NCBI GenBank assembly: GCA_038522635.1
Contig: JBCBJZ010000035.1
Location: 1 to 25,635, forward strand
Length of the DNA: 25,635 bases
Direction: 5' to 3'
From: JBCBJZ01 sp038522635
GTDB lineage: Bacteria; Pseudomonadota; Alphaproteobacteria; Rhizobiales; Hyphomicrobiaceae
Made by a program: the position numbers and the translations under genes. The notes below the pieces were generated by a model. That model was not told where the DNA came from and did no database searches. It saw only the letters and a program-made list of their open reading frames with translations. Positions 8,324 to 16,126 of the stretch are shown here, in pieces (position 1 is the first letter of the stretch; every line of letters starts with the position of its first letter).

Positions 8324-9241
8324 TTACAGCAAAGGAACGAAAGCGCGGGCCACCGGCAGGACTTTCAACATGTTTTCCATCGCAACTTTGGCGCCCGATT
8401 GACTGACGACGATGACATCGCCGGAGCGTAGCGAAGGATCTTTGGTCTTGCCGGCGCGGATGGCGCTGAGATCGAACTTGGCGGCTGTCCGCTTTCCACC
8501 CTTGTTGCGGATGATCACCACATCCGTTTCGCTCGCCGTCTTTTCGAAGCCGCCCGCAACCGCCACGAACTCGAGCAGGCTGGTTGGTCCTTTCAGGGGG
8601 TACATGCCCGGCTTTTTGACCGCGCCCTCCACGGTCACCCGTTGCGAGTTATGCTCTTTCACGAACACGGTGACCTGCGGGTTCTGCAGATATTTCGCGC
8701 CCAGCTTGCGGGTGAGGATACGCTCGATGCCGCGCGCGGTAAGCCCGCCCGCCTGGATCTCGCCAACCAGCGGCATATTGATGGTGCCGGCGTCAGAGAC
8801 CTGAACAACGCGGTCCAACTCCGCCACCTTATAGACGGACACCTGCAGCACGTCCTGCGGGCCCACCTGATACGCTGTGCTCCCCGGGGTGTTGGGCGCC
8901 GCCAGCTTGCGCGCCACGGCCGAAAGTTTCCGACGGGCTTCGCGCTTCTTGAGAGCGGTTCGAGCTTGTGTTTGGGGTTTGGCCGACGGCTTCGTCGCGG
9001 TCTCACCAGACTGCGGAGCACCGGACTGGGGACCACCAGACTGGGGCCCACCGACGGACGATGTGTTGGTCACCAGCGGCTTGGTTGCCGGGTTAGTGCT
9101 TAATGAGTCGGCGCACGCCCCGAGTGACACTGCTGAACAGACCAGCGCCATCCCCACCAGACGATGTGCGTGCGCTCGCAGCGCGCCCGCGCGAAGGTTT
9201 GACGTGGCGGACGGGGAGCGGCAAATCCTGCGGTGCAACAT
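8324..9241 (-). CDS. Wza-type polysaccharide export outer-membrane lipoprotein
   Basis: The ATG at 9241 has GGGAA 9 bases upstream and gives 305 residues; the reading frame also opens at a TTG (9298), which is less likely. A lipobox SLGAC ends the signal (Cys about 43), preceded by LVGMALVCSAV. A linker with a PQSG repeat follows. The Poly_export domain begins at YQVGPQDVLQVSVYKV and is followed by an SLBB domain (VTVEGAVKKPGMYPL). The protein is shorter than E. coli Wza and lacks an obvious C-terminal barrel helix beyond VARAFVPLL. It forms the outer-membrane/periplasmic export channel that works with the Wzc-type protein. The start region overlaps the end of the cpsB-like gene by 149 bases in another frame. 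A gap of 109 bases separates it from the Wzc-type gene. Confidence 0.88.
   Translation of the reverse strand: MLHRRICRSPSATSNLRAGALRAHAHRLVGMALVCSAVSLGACADSLSTNPATKPLVTNTSSVGGPQSGGPQSGAPQSGETATKPSAKPQTQARTALKKREARRKLSAVARKLAAPNTPGSTAYQVGPQDVLQVSVYKVAELDRVVQVSDAGTINMPLVGEIQAGGLTARGIERILTRKLGAKYLQNPQVTVFVKEHNSQRVTVEGAVKKPGMYPLKGPTSLLEFVAVAGGFEKTASETDVVIIRNKGGKRTAAKFDLSAIRAGKTKDPSLRSGDVIVVSQSGAKVAMENMLKVLPVARAFVPLL
9006..9050 (-). repeat. 15-bp tandem repeat, three units, in the wza linker
   Basis: Three imperfect 15-base units (plus-strand consensus CCAGACTGGGGACCA) start at 9006, 9021 and 9036. On the minus strand they encode a repeated Gly-(Gly/Ala)-Pro-Gln-Ser pentapeptide just after the lipidation site, in a flexible linker. 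Confidence 0.8.
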
Positions 9242-9944
9242 TTTGAAGAATTCCCATTGGGCGCGTCTCAACCAGATGACGCGCTTCACTTTCCCCAACC
9301 CTCACCGAAGCACACTCGTAGCCAGCCCGCATGTTAGGCGGACGACGGTCGGTGTTATGGGCATCTGACGCGAGAATATGGACGGCGCCCTCATCGAGCA
9401 TGCGTTCCGCCCAGTAGAGTGGCTCACGTCCGAACGCACCCGTTAACGACCCCGTCGTGATCTGCATCCACACGCCAGTTGCGGTCAACCTCTCCATCAA
9501 CGGATAGTGTGACCGTATCCATTTCAACCGTTCCGGGTGTGTCAGAATCGGAACATAGCCCGCAGCCTGGATCGACGCGAACAGATCCTCCAGCCGCGCG
9601 GGCGCGGTGTTGTGCGGCGGCTCCACCAGGACGTAACGGGTATCGGCGAGCGTGAGATAGCGGCCGTCGCGCAGGCCGGCCACGAAATCAGGGCAGATGT
9701 GCACGTCAGCGCCGGTGACGAGATGCAGCGGAATATCGTTTTCGTTAAGCGCTTGCTGCAGCGCAGCGACGTGCGCACGGATGTCTGGCCCGCTGTTGTG
9801 GTAGAGCCCCGGCAAAATGTGAGGTGTGCAGGCTTGCACGCGCACGCCGTCCGCCACCGCCATGCGGGCCATCACCAACGCCATGTCGAGGTCGGCTGCG
9901 CCATCATCGATGGCGGGCAGGATGTGGCTGTGGAGATCAATCAC
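9093..9944 (-). CDS. CpsB/YwqE-type PHP phosphotyrosine phosphatase
   Basis: This is a PHP-fold protein of 283 residues starting at GTG 9944, with GGAAGGGG 7 bases upstream. That start gives the family's usual opening V/M-IDLHSHILPAIDDGA. Metal-binding motifs follow in order: HSH near 5-7, CTPH (about 40), GADVH, ILTHPER and ILASDAHN. The family dephosphorylates the tyrosine-phosphorylated Wzc-type kinase, matching the kinase two genes downstream. Family members are usually near 250 residues; the extra C-terminal 35 residues (Arg/Ser/Gly-rich) lie in the stretch that also encodes the wza start, so this tail may have grown by overprinting. It is the first gene of the leftward operon. Confidence 0.88.
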   Translation of the reverse strand: MIDLHSHILPAIDDGAADLDMALVMARMAVADGVRVQACTPHILPGLYHNSGPDIRAHVAALQQALNENDIPLHLVTGADVHICPDFVAGLRDGRYLTLADTRYVLVEPPHNTAPARLEDLFASIQAAGYVPILTHPERLKWIRSHYPLMERLTATGVWMQITTGSLTGAFGREPLYWAERMLDEGAVHILASDAHNTDRRPPNMRAGYECASVRVGESEARHLVETRPMGILQNVAPQDLPLPVRHVKPSRGRAASARTSSGGDGAGLFSSVTRGVRRLIKH

Positions 9945-10249
9945 GTCGTGGCCCCTTCCGCTGAGCCTGTACCCAGCGCTTGTTGATATGCACAACCCCA
10001 ATGTGGCAAATCAGTGGTTGTAACGCTGTTTATTGCAAACCCTAGCGGTGTGCCGCACGCGCCCTAGCCTGCCATTCCTTGACGCCTGAAATTTCCAGCA
10101 ATTCGACGACTGTGCCCGCACCGCAACACACAGGTCGTGAACACAATTTATGCGGGAATTGCGGTTGCAACGATGCCCGCTTTGGGTTCTATCGACCTTG
10201 GGGAGCGTTAACCCTTGTCGGGGACGTGCGTGAAGTTGAGGTGGATGAG
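9945..10249. other. Divergent intergenic region between the export operon and the FecR-like genes
   Basis: About 305 bases separate the cpsB-like start (leftward) and the first FecR-like start (rightward). Promoters for both directions should lie here, but no element is good enough to name. The stretch is locally more A/T-rich near 10010-10040 and 10080-10160. Confidence 0.5.
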
Positions 10250-10684
10250 ATGAAACGCGTTTTGTTGGCCGCGGTAGCGGTATTGGTATCGGCGGTGACC
10301 GCCCATGCGGCCACACTTGAGAGTGTGAACGGCAACGTCAAAGTCAACCGTGGTGCTGGTTTTCAACCGGTCGTATCAGGGGCAACGCTGAAGGCCGGCG
10401 ACATGGTTATGGCCGCGCCTGGCGCATCCGCGAAACTGTCTTACAGCGGTGGATGCAAAATCACGGTGGCAGCCGGTGCGGTTGTTGCGGTGCGGAAATA
10501 CTCACCCTGCGTTGCTGGCCTGCGGGGTTACGTTGGCAATCACTCGACGAAGGAGCGGCTACCGTTCCTGAACGAGGTGCCGCGTGGCGCGATCGTGGTT
10601 GGTGGTCTTGTTATCGTGGGCGGTATTGCCGTTGGCATCATTCTCGCGAACGATGACGACGACGACAACCCTGCGAGCCCTTAA
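10250..10684 (+). CDS. Secreted FecR-like small protein with poly-Asp tail, paralog 1
   Basis: This 144-residue protein starts at MKRVLLAAVAVLV; a longer frame exists upstream but would bury the signal peptide. The signal peptide ends at AHA-AT (about residue 20). Residues 20-90 read as a FecR-like beta domain (VNGNVKVNRGAGFQPV, then LKAGDMVMA, then KLSYSGGCKITV) with two cysteines (GCKITV, YSPC) that could pair. A hydrophobic segment (about 112-133, IVVGGLVIVGGIAVGIIL) is followed by ANDDDDDNPASP. The same architecture recurs in the next gene. Function is unknown; proximity to the polysaccharide genes suggests an envelope role. Confidence 0.75.
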   Translation: MKRVLLAAVAVLVSAVTAHAATLESVNGNVKVNRGAGFQPVVSGATLKAGDMVMAAPGASAKLSYSGGCKITVAAGAVVAVRKYSPCVAGLRGYVGNHSTKERLPFLNEVPRGAIVVGGLVIVGGIAVGIILANDDDDDNPASP

Positions 10685-10773
10685 GGGGTAGCAACGCGTG
10701 AGCGTGCCGCCCATCCGGGTTGCCGACCTCGCGCATTGTTAGCGCAAGCCGACATAGCGTTGATCACACATAA

Positions 10774-10809
10774 CACGGCGATGCGTTATGCCACGGCGAT
10801 GCGTTGCAA
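10774..10809 (+). repeat. 18-bp tandem duplication between the two FecR-like genes
   Basis: CACGGCGATGCGTTATGC at 10774 is followed directly by CACGGCGATGCGTTGCAA at 10792. The first 14 bases are identical. It lies 90 bases after the first FecR-like gene and before its terminator hairpin. Possible operator or slippage product; no function is visible. Confidence 0.7.
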
Positions 10810-10835
10810 TAGCGCATCCGCCCGAACCTAAAGTG

Positions 10836-10862
10836 ATGCCGCTCCCGTCCAGGGGGCGGCAT
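10836..10862 (+). terminator. Probable intrinsic terminator after FecR-like paralog 1
   Basis: ATGCCGCTCCC (10836-10846) pairs with GGGGGCGGCAT (10852-10862) around a short loop, followed by a weak T-rich run (TCTTCGTTT). The arms resemble those of the terminator after paralog 2. Confidence 0.6.
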
Positions 10863-11033
10863 TCTTCGTTTCCGCCTTGCAACACCCTGCCCGAATCATG
10901 GCACCCAAAGTTCGTGTTAACCGTTTATTGGTGACAACCAGCGCTAGCTCAGTTGCAAAGCGCCTCCGTTGCACCGTAGCGAGAGCGGCAGGGCAGCTTT
11001 GTGCGCTGCGCCATCCAAAAGAGGGACGATTGG

Positions 11034-11519
11034 ATGTTTAAGAAACTGATGATGGCTTCGCTGGGGCTCTTGATGCTCACCGGCGCGGCCAACGCGGCGA
11101 CGCTGCAGGGGGTGCAGGGCGACGTGCAGGTCAATCGCGGGCAGGGCTTCGCGCCCGTCAGCGGTACCATCACGCTGAAACCTGGCGATATGATCATGGC
11201 ACGTGCGGGCTCCCAAGCCCGACTGGCTTACGGCCCGAGCTGCAACATCAATGTGCGCCCCGGTGCTGTCGTGACAGTCGCGAAGTTTTCTCCTTGCGTC
11301 GGTGGCCTGCAGGGCTATGTCGGTCAAACGCACGCTCATCCGCCTCCGGTTCCCGCGGCAACAACAGGTCTTCCAGGTATTACGGCCGCCGGAGCTGCTG
11401 GTTTAGGTGTTACCACCGCCGTTGTTGTGGGCACCGTCGTTGTCATCGCGGGCGTGGCCTACGTCGTTGTTGAGGCGAATGACGACGACGACGACGATGT
11501 CCCGGCCGCCAGCCCTTGA
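11034..11519 (+). CDS. Secreted FecR-like small protein with poly-Asp tail, paralog 2
   Basis: This 161-residue protein starts at MFKKLMMASLGLL, with GAGGGA about 8 bases upstream. The signal peptide ends at ANA-AT (about 21). The FecR-like domain is parallel to paralog 1 (VQGDVQVNRGQGFAPV, LKPGDMIMA, CNINVRPGAVV) and carries the same two cysteines (SCNINV, FSPC). A Pro/Thr/Gly-rich spacer replaces the charged spacer of paralog 1. The membrane segment (about 125-148) is followed by ANDDDDDDVPAASP. A perfect terminator follows, so it is probably a single-gene unit. Function is unknown. Confidence 0.75.
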   Translation: MFKKLMMASLGLLMLTGAANAATLQGVQGDVQVNRGQGFAPVSGTITLKPGDMIMARAGSQARLAYGPSCNINVRPGAVVTVAKFSPCVGGLQGYVGQTHAHPPPVPAATTGLPGITAAGAAGLGVTTAVVVGTVVVIAGVAYVVVEANDDDDDDVPAASP

Positions 11520-11550
11520 GAACTGAGCCCTTTATCGGCTCAACACGGTC

Positions 11551-11579
11551 AAATGCCGTCCTTCGGGGCGGCATTTTTT
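11551..11579 (+). terminator. Intrinsic terminator with UUCG tetraloop
   Basis: AAATGCCGTCC pairs with GGGCGGCATTT around the loop TTCG (11562-11565), followed by a run of six T (11574-11579). This is a textbook rho-independent terminator for FecR-like paralog 2. Confidence 0.92.
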
Positions 11580-11756
11580 GTGCGTGTGTCTTGAATAGCT
11601 CGGCTTTATGAGCGCACGGCCTTGACCCTGGGCGTCGGCTCAGAACTATGACGTGCAACGGCAACGCTGTTGCGAGCCACGAAGGCGACGCTCAACCCGT
11701 CGGCCCCGTCGCGCTCACCAGCAGCTCTTCCCACGCAACCAGCTGAGGTGACAGCC

Positions 11757-13073
11757 ATGAAAATCGTGATGGTCGGTGCCGGCTACGTCGGCCTGGTCTC
11801 CGGCGCGTGCTTCGCAGACTTCGGACACCATGTGACCTGCGTCGACAAGGACGAGCGTAAGGTGAGTGCCCTGCGCCAAGGCGATGTGGTCATCTACGAG
11901 CCGGGCCTCGATCAGATCGTCGAGACGAACGCGCAGGCGCAGCGACTGGCCTTCACCGGCGACCTGAAGGCGGCCGTGGCCGACGCCGATGCGGTCTTTA
12001 TCGCGGTGGGCACGCCATCGCGCCGCGGCGATGGTCATGCGGATCTGAGCTTCGTCTACCAGGCGGCCGAAGAGATCGCGGCCGCCCTGACGGGCTTCAC
12101 CGTGGTGGTCACCAAATCGACCGTGCCTGTGGGCACCGGCGACCGCGTTGAAAAGATCATACGCGAGGCGCGCCCGGACGCGGACTTCGAGGTCGTCTCG
12201 AACCCTGAGTTCCTGCGCGAAGGCGCGGCGATCTCCGACTTCAAGCGGCCTGACCGCATCGTCATCGGCACCACGGATGAGCGCGCGCGCGAGCACATGC
12301 GCGAAATCTACCGCCCGCTGTTCCTGAACGAACCGCCGATCGTCTTCACCGACCGGCGCACCTCCGAGCTGATCAAATACGCAGCCAACGCCTTCCTCGC
12401 CACCAAGATCACCTTCATCAACGAGATCGCCAATCTGTGCGAACAAACCGGCGGCAACGTGCAGGAAGTGGCGCGCGGGATCGGGCTCGATAACCGCATC
12501 GGTTCAAAGTTCCTGCACGCCGGACCGGGCTACGGTGGCTCCTGTTTCCCGAAGGATACGCTCGCCCTGATCAAGACTGGCCAGGACTTTGACGCGCCCT
12601 TGCGGCTGATCGAAACCGTCGCCGACGTCAATGATCAGCGCAAACGGGCGATGGGCCGCAAGATCATCCAGGCATGCGGGGGCAGTGTTGACGGCAAGAC
12701 GATCGCGGTCCTCGGCCTGACCTTCAAACCCAACACCGATGACATGCGCGATGCGCCTGCATTGGCCATCGTGACGACACTGCAAGACGCCGGCGCCAAG
12801 ATCCGCGCCTTCGACCCCGTCGGCATGGAAAACGCACGACCGCTGATGCCGGGCGTCACGTTCTGCGAGGATGCCTACGCCTGCGCGCAGGGCGCCGATG
12901 CGTTGGCGATCGTCACCGAATGGGACGCGTTCCGCGCGCTTGACCTGGACCGGATCGCAGCGACGATGGCGCAACCGGTGATCGTCGACATGCGCAACAT
13001 CTACCGGGCGGCCGACATGGAGAAGCGCGGTTTTCGCTACACCGGCGTCGGTGTTGCATCGGCGCCGGCTTGA
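11757..13073 (+). CDS. ugd: UDP-glucose 6-dehydrogenase
   Basis: This is a 438-residue enzyme. The start at 11757 follows GAGGTG and gives the canonical MKIVMVGAGYVGLVSG Rossmann opening. Further marks are VGTPS (84-88), KSTVPVGTG (120-128), NPEFLREG (149-156), the lysine region ELIKYAANAF (204-213) and the catalytic cysteine C263 in GYGGSCFPKD. The C-terminal UDP-binding domain carries LGLTFKPNTDDMRDAP. It oxidises UDP-glucose to UDP-glucuronate with two NAD+. Together with ManC just downstream it supplies sugar nucleotides for the exopolysaccharide exported by the leftward operon. A CTAGATCATC element follows the stop by 11 bases. Confidence 0.95.
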   Translation: MKIVMVGAGYVGLVSGACFADFGHHVTCVDKDERKVSALRQGDVVIYEPGLDQIVETNAQAQRLAFTGDLKAAVADADAVFIAVGTPSRRGDGHADLSFVYQAAEEIAAALTGFTVVVTKSTVPVGTGDRVEKIIREARPDADFEVVSNPEFLREGAAISDFKRPDRIVIGTTDERAREHMREIYRPLFLNEPPIVFTDRRTSELIKYAANAFLATKITFINEIANLCEQTGGNVQEVARGIGLDNRIGSKFLHAGPGYGGSCFPKDTLALIKTGQDFDAPLRLIETVADVNDQRKRAMGRKIIQACGGSVDGKTIAVLGLTFKPNTDDMRDAPALAIVTTLQDAGAKIRAFDPVGMENARPLMPGVTFCEDAYACAQGADALAIVTEWDAFRALDLDRIAATMAQPVIVDMRNIYRAADMEKRGFRYTGVGVASAPA

Positions 13074-13083
13074 TCGCACACGC

Positions 13084-13093
13084 CTAGATCATC
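13084..13093 (+). repeat. CTAGATCATC element (family C), after ugd
   Basis: An exact CTAGATCATC followed by GGGCCCAGCGG sits 11 bases after the ugd stop codon. The same 10-mer occurs at 16081 and, as an inverted pair, at 16713 and 16769. The 427-base gap 13074-13500 holds this and a family B copy; nothing else is recognised. Confidence 0.65.
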
Positions 13094-13354
13094 GGGCCCA
13101 GCGGACGTTTGCAAAAGCCGATGCGGGCGGGCATTTTGGGCACTTAAGACTTATCCGGTCGTCGCAAACCTTTCGTTAGTACTTGTGTCAAATCCTTGCG
13201 TTACACGAGGACGTTGTCGTCCATCGATTGAACAGCGTATCCACTTGAAGTTGTCGTCCAACGCGTCGTGAGTGAGCGGGATGAAAGGGGGCTTCCCAGA
13301 GCGCGTGGCGCTCGTCAGGTCGCTTCCAGGATCGCTGCGAAAAGCCCGCGTGTC

Positions 13355-13449
13355 AGTTCGCTTCCAGGCGAAGCGGAACCGACATCTCAGTCTACGTTCG
13401 GCCGTTCATCTTTCGCCACACGTGATGGCACATGAAGCGGATGAACTCT
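13355..13449 (+). repeat. Dispersed repeat family B, copy 1
   Basis: This unit of about 95 bases runs AGTTCGCTTCCAGGCGAAGC to GCGGATGAACTCT and matches the reverse complement of 20412-20520. Shared blocks are TTCGCTTC, GAAGCGGAACCG.CATCT, CCGTTCATCTTT, GTGAT and GCGGATGAACTCT. It ends about 50 bases before the manC start. Confidence 0.75.
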
Positions 13450-13500
13450 CATCGCCCTTGCGCGCCAGCCCCCTACGCGCGCCCTACAGACGGAGCCGTC

Positions 13501-14943
13501 ATGAGCGCTATTTTCCCCGTGATCCTGTCCGGCGGGTCTGGCACCCGTTTGTGGCCGCTCTCGCGGGCCATGTACCCCAAGCAGTTCATCAACTTCTTCA
13601 ACGGCGATGGCCGCTCATTCTTGGGCGACACGCTGGCCCGACTCGACCGGGGCAACGGCTTTCGCGAACCGATCCTGCTCGCCAACAATGACCACCGGTT
13701 CCTGGTGAAGGAGGAGCTCGATGAGTCCGGCCTTGACGCCCGCTCCATCATCCTGGAGCCAATCGCGCGCAACACCGCGCCCGCGATTGCCGTCGCCGCG
13801 CTCGCTGCCAGCGCCGAAGATGCCAACGCCATCATCGTGGTGATGCCATCCGACCACGTGATCGAGCACCCCGAACGCTTTGCGATCGCCGTCGCCAACG
13901 CGGCTAAAGTCGCCGCCACCGGCCGGCTTGTGCTGTTCGGCATCAAACCGTCGTCGCCCCACACCGGCTACGGCTACATCCGCCAGGGCGATACGGTGGA
14001 AGGCTTCAGCGGCGCGTTCAAAGTGGCGGCCTTCTACGAGAAGCCCGATAAGGCCACCGCGGAAAGCTATCTGGCCGACGGCAACTTCTTCTGGAACAGC
14101 GGTATCTTCGTGCTGCACGCGCGCACCTTCCTGGAAGAGATCGGCCGCCTTGAGCCGAAGATCCTGGAAGCTGCCCAAAGTGCGCTTGCCAACGCTGGCG
14201 ATGACCTCGGCTTCACGCGCCTGGACGCCCATGCGTTCGCGCAGTCACCGAGCATCTCGGTCGACTACGCCGTGATGGAGCGCACGTCAGCGGCTGCCAT
14301 GCTGCCCATCGATGTCGGCTGGAACGACGTGGGCTCCTGGTCCTCGCTGTGGGAGATCGCCAAAAAAGACGCGGACAACAACTACGTCCACGGCGATGCG
14401 ATCCTGGAGGACACCACCGACTGCTACATCCACGCCGAGAAGGCGCTGGTGTCGACCATCGGCGTCAAGGACCTGGTGGTGGTCGAGACGCCCGACGCCA
14501 TCCTGGTCGCCGACAAAGCGCGCACACAGGACGTATCGACGGTTGTCAAACGCTTGCGCCAGTCGAACCGCAAAGAGCAGGAGCAGCACCTGCGCAATTT
14601 GCGGCCCTGGGGCTACTTCGAGACGCTCAACATCGCAGGCCGGTTCCAGGTGAAGAAGCTGCACGTCAAGCCCGGCGGCAAGCTGTCGATGCAAATGCAT
14701 CATCACCGTTCGGAGCACTGGATCGTTGTGCAAGGAACAGCGAAAGTCGTGATCGGCGACATCGAGAAGTTGGTGCGCGAAAACGAGAGCGTCTACATTT
14801 TCGCCACGCAATGGCACCGCCTTGAGAACCCCGGGAAGGTGCCGCTCGAGCTGATCGAGGTGCAGATCGGGACCTATTTGGGCGAAGACGACATCGTGCG
14901 TACCGACGACGTCTATCACCGGGCCGCCGACGAGACGAAGTGA
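13501..14943 (+). CDS. manC: Bifunctional mannose-1-phosphate guanylyltransferase / mannose-6-phosphate isomerase
   Basis: This is a 480-residue protein of the usual length for the AlgA/XanB/ManC class. The start at 13501 follows GGAG by 6 bases; in-frame ATGs upstream lie in repeat B and are not needed. The pyrophosphorylase signature is LSGGSGTRLWPLSR with YPKQF (about residues 9-29), and PSDHVI is near 118. The NxGIF stretch is FWNSGIFVLH. The linker leads to the cupin isomerase domain (KPGGKLSMQMHHHRSEHW, near 390-407) with the metal-binding histidines. It makes GDP-mannose from mannose-6-phosphate, or from fructose-6-phosphate via the isomerase. It lies downstream of ugd with a 427-base gap, so it may have its own promoter. 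Confidence 0.94.
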   Translation: MSAIFPVILSGGSGTRLWPLSRAMYPKQFINFFNGDGRSFLGDTLARLDRGNGFREPILLANNDHRFLVKEELDESGLDARSIILEPIARNTAPAIAVAALAASAEDANAIIVVMPSDHVIEHPERFAIAVANAAKVAATGRLVLFGIKPSSPHTGYGYIRQGDTVEGFSGAFKVAAFYEKPDKATAESYLADGNFFWNSGIFVLHARTFLEEIGRLEPKILEAAQSALANAGDDLGFTRLDAHAFAQSPSISVDYAVMERTSAAAMLPIDVGWNDVGSWSSLWEIAKKDADNNYVHGDAILEDTTDCYIHAEKALVSTIGVKDLVVVETPDAILVADKARTQDVSTVVKRLRQSNRKEQEQHLRNLRPWGYFETLNIAGRFQVKKLHVKPGGKLSMQMHHHRSEHWIVVQGTAKVVIGDIEKLVRENESVYIFATQWHRLENPGKVPLELIEVQIGTYLGEDDIVRTDDVYHRAADETK

Positions 14944-15282
14944 ACGGCGAGGCGCCTTTCGCGGGTATGCTCTTGGGACGCTTGTCTTGGGAGGAAGGAT
15001 CCTGGGCCAGGCCTTAACTTGAGGCTATGACTTTGGGCGTGGACTTGGGACCTTGCCCTGATCCGGCCCGCGGCGACGGCATCGGTGAAGCCAATGAACG
15101 GGCGACGGCGCGACTTTTCGTCGTCAGGGCTTCATGCGGTAGACGCGGGGTTCTATACCCCCGCGAAGGCAGGCCGACTGTCATTGAGGCTTTGCAGTGC
15201 TGGATGTACGCTCGCGCGTACAACGCTCGCAGTCCGACTCGCTTCCGCTCGCTAAATTCCCGTTTCCGAGGCCCCCGTTCCC
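14944..15282. other. Intergenic region with two hairpins
   Basis: This stretch of 339 bases between manC and fpr contains no supported gene. A CGCGGGG/CCCCGCG hairpin spans 15144-15165, and a perfect GTACGC/GCGTAC hairpin spans 15206-15221. CGCTCGC occurs three times near 15209-15256. Between 14970 and 15055 the plus strand is unusually G/T-rich with repeated CTTGGGA-like words. The first hairpin resembles REP-type CCCGCGAAGG palindromes. Confidence 0.55.
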
Positions 15283-16056
15283 ATGAGTGCGATCACCGCG
15301 CAAAACGTCGTTGACGTCCACCACTGGACGCCGACGCTGTTCAGCTTCACCACGACCCGCGATCCCGCGTTCCGTTACGACAACGGCCAATTCACGATGA
15401 TCGGCATCGAAGTCGACGGCAAGCCGCTGATGCGCGCCTATTCGATGGTCAGCCCGAACTACCAGGACACGCTGGAGTGGTTGTCGATCAAGGTACCGGA
15501 CGGCCCACTGACGTCGCGGCTGCAGCACATCGCGCCGGGCGATCGCGTGCTGGTCAGCAAAAAGCCGGTGGGAACGCTCGTCATCGAGAACCTGGAGCCC
15601 GGGCGCACGCTCTATCTGCTGGGCACCGGCACCGGTCTTGCGCCGTTCATGAGCATCATCCGTGATCCGGCGACCTACGATCGCTTTGAGCGTGTCGCGC
15701 TGGTACACGGCTGCCGCCAGGTGGCAGAGCTTGCCTACGGTGACTTGCTCACCCAGGAACTGCCGCGCGATGAGCTGATCGGCGAGATGATCCGCGCGCA
15801 GTTCATCTATCACCCGACGGTGACGCGTGAGCCGTTCCGCAACCAGGGCCGGATCACCGATCTGCTGGAAAGCGGGCAACTGGCGCGCGATATGGGCCTT
15901 GAAGCGTTCGACCCTGCGCTCGATCGCGCGATGCTGTGCGGTAATCCGGACCTGCTCGTCGATATGCGTGCCCTGTTCACCCGGTGGGCGATGCTGGAAG
16001 GCAGCAGCGGCACGCCCGGCACGTTCATCTTTGAAAAGGCGTTCGTGGAGCGTTGA
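15283..16056 (+). CDS. fpr: Ferredoxin--NADP+ reductase
   Basis: This is a 257-residue flavoenzyme matching bacterial Fpr length. The FAD-binding motif is RAYSMVSP (about 45-52). The NADP-binding motif is GTGTGLAPF (about 120-128). The reductase C-terminus is FIFEKAFVER. The enzyme exchanges electrons between NADPH and ferredoxin or flavodoxin in the cytosol, often in oxidative stress or for iron-sulfur and oxygenase systems. The ribosome site is weak. It is a lone gene on the plus strand, convergent with the MaoC-fold gene. A CTAGATCATC element follows its stop. Confidence 0.92.
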   Translation: MSAITAQNVVDVHHWTPTLFSFTTTRDPAFRYDNGQFTMIGIEVDGKPLMRAYSMVSPNYQDTLEWLSIKVPDGPLTSRLQHIAPGDRVLVSKKPVGTLVIENLEPGRTLYLLGTGTGLAPFMSIIRDPATYDRFERVALVHGCRQVAELAYGDLLTQELPRDELIGEMIRAQFIYHPTVTREPFRNQGRITDLLESGQLARDMGLEAFDPALDRAMLCGNPDLLVDMRALFTRWAMLEGSSGTPGTFIFEKAFVER

Positions 16057-16080
16057 GGCTCGCGCGCTGCCGCTGCCGCA

Positions 16081-16090
16081 CTAGATCATC
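16081..16090 (+). repeat. CTAGATCATC element (family C), after fpr
   Basis: An exact CTAGATCATC lies 25 bases after the fpr stop in the convergent gap to the MaoC-fold gene. It has the same position relative to a stop codon as the copy after ugd. Confidence 0.6.
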
Positions 16091-16126
16091 GAGCGGTTTG
16101 CTTCAAGGCATCAGCACTCTCGCGCG

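Noticed and set aside
11715..12446. Minus-strand open frame opposite ugd
   Set aside because: Shadow of a strongly supported gene with the opposite codon bias.
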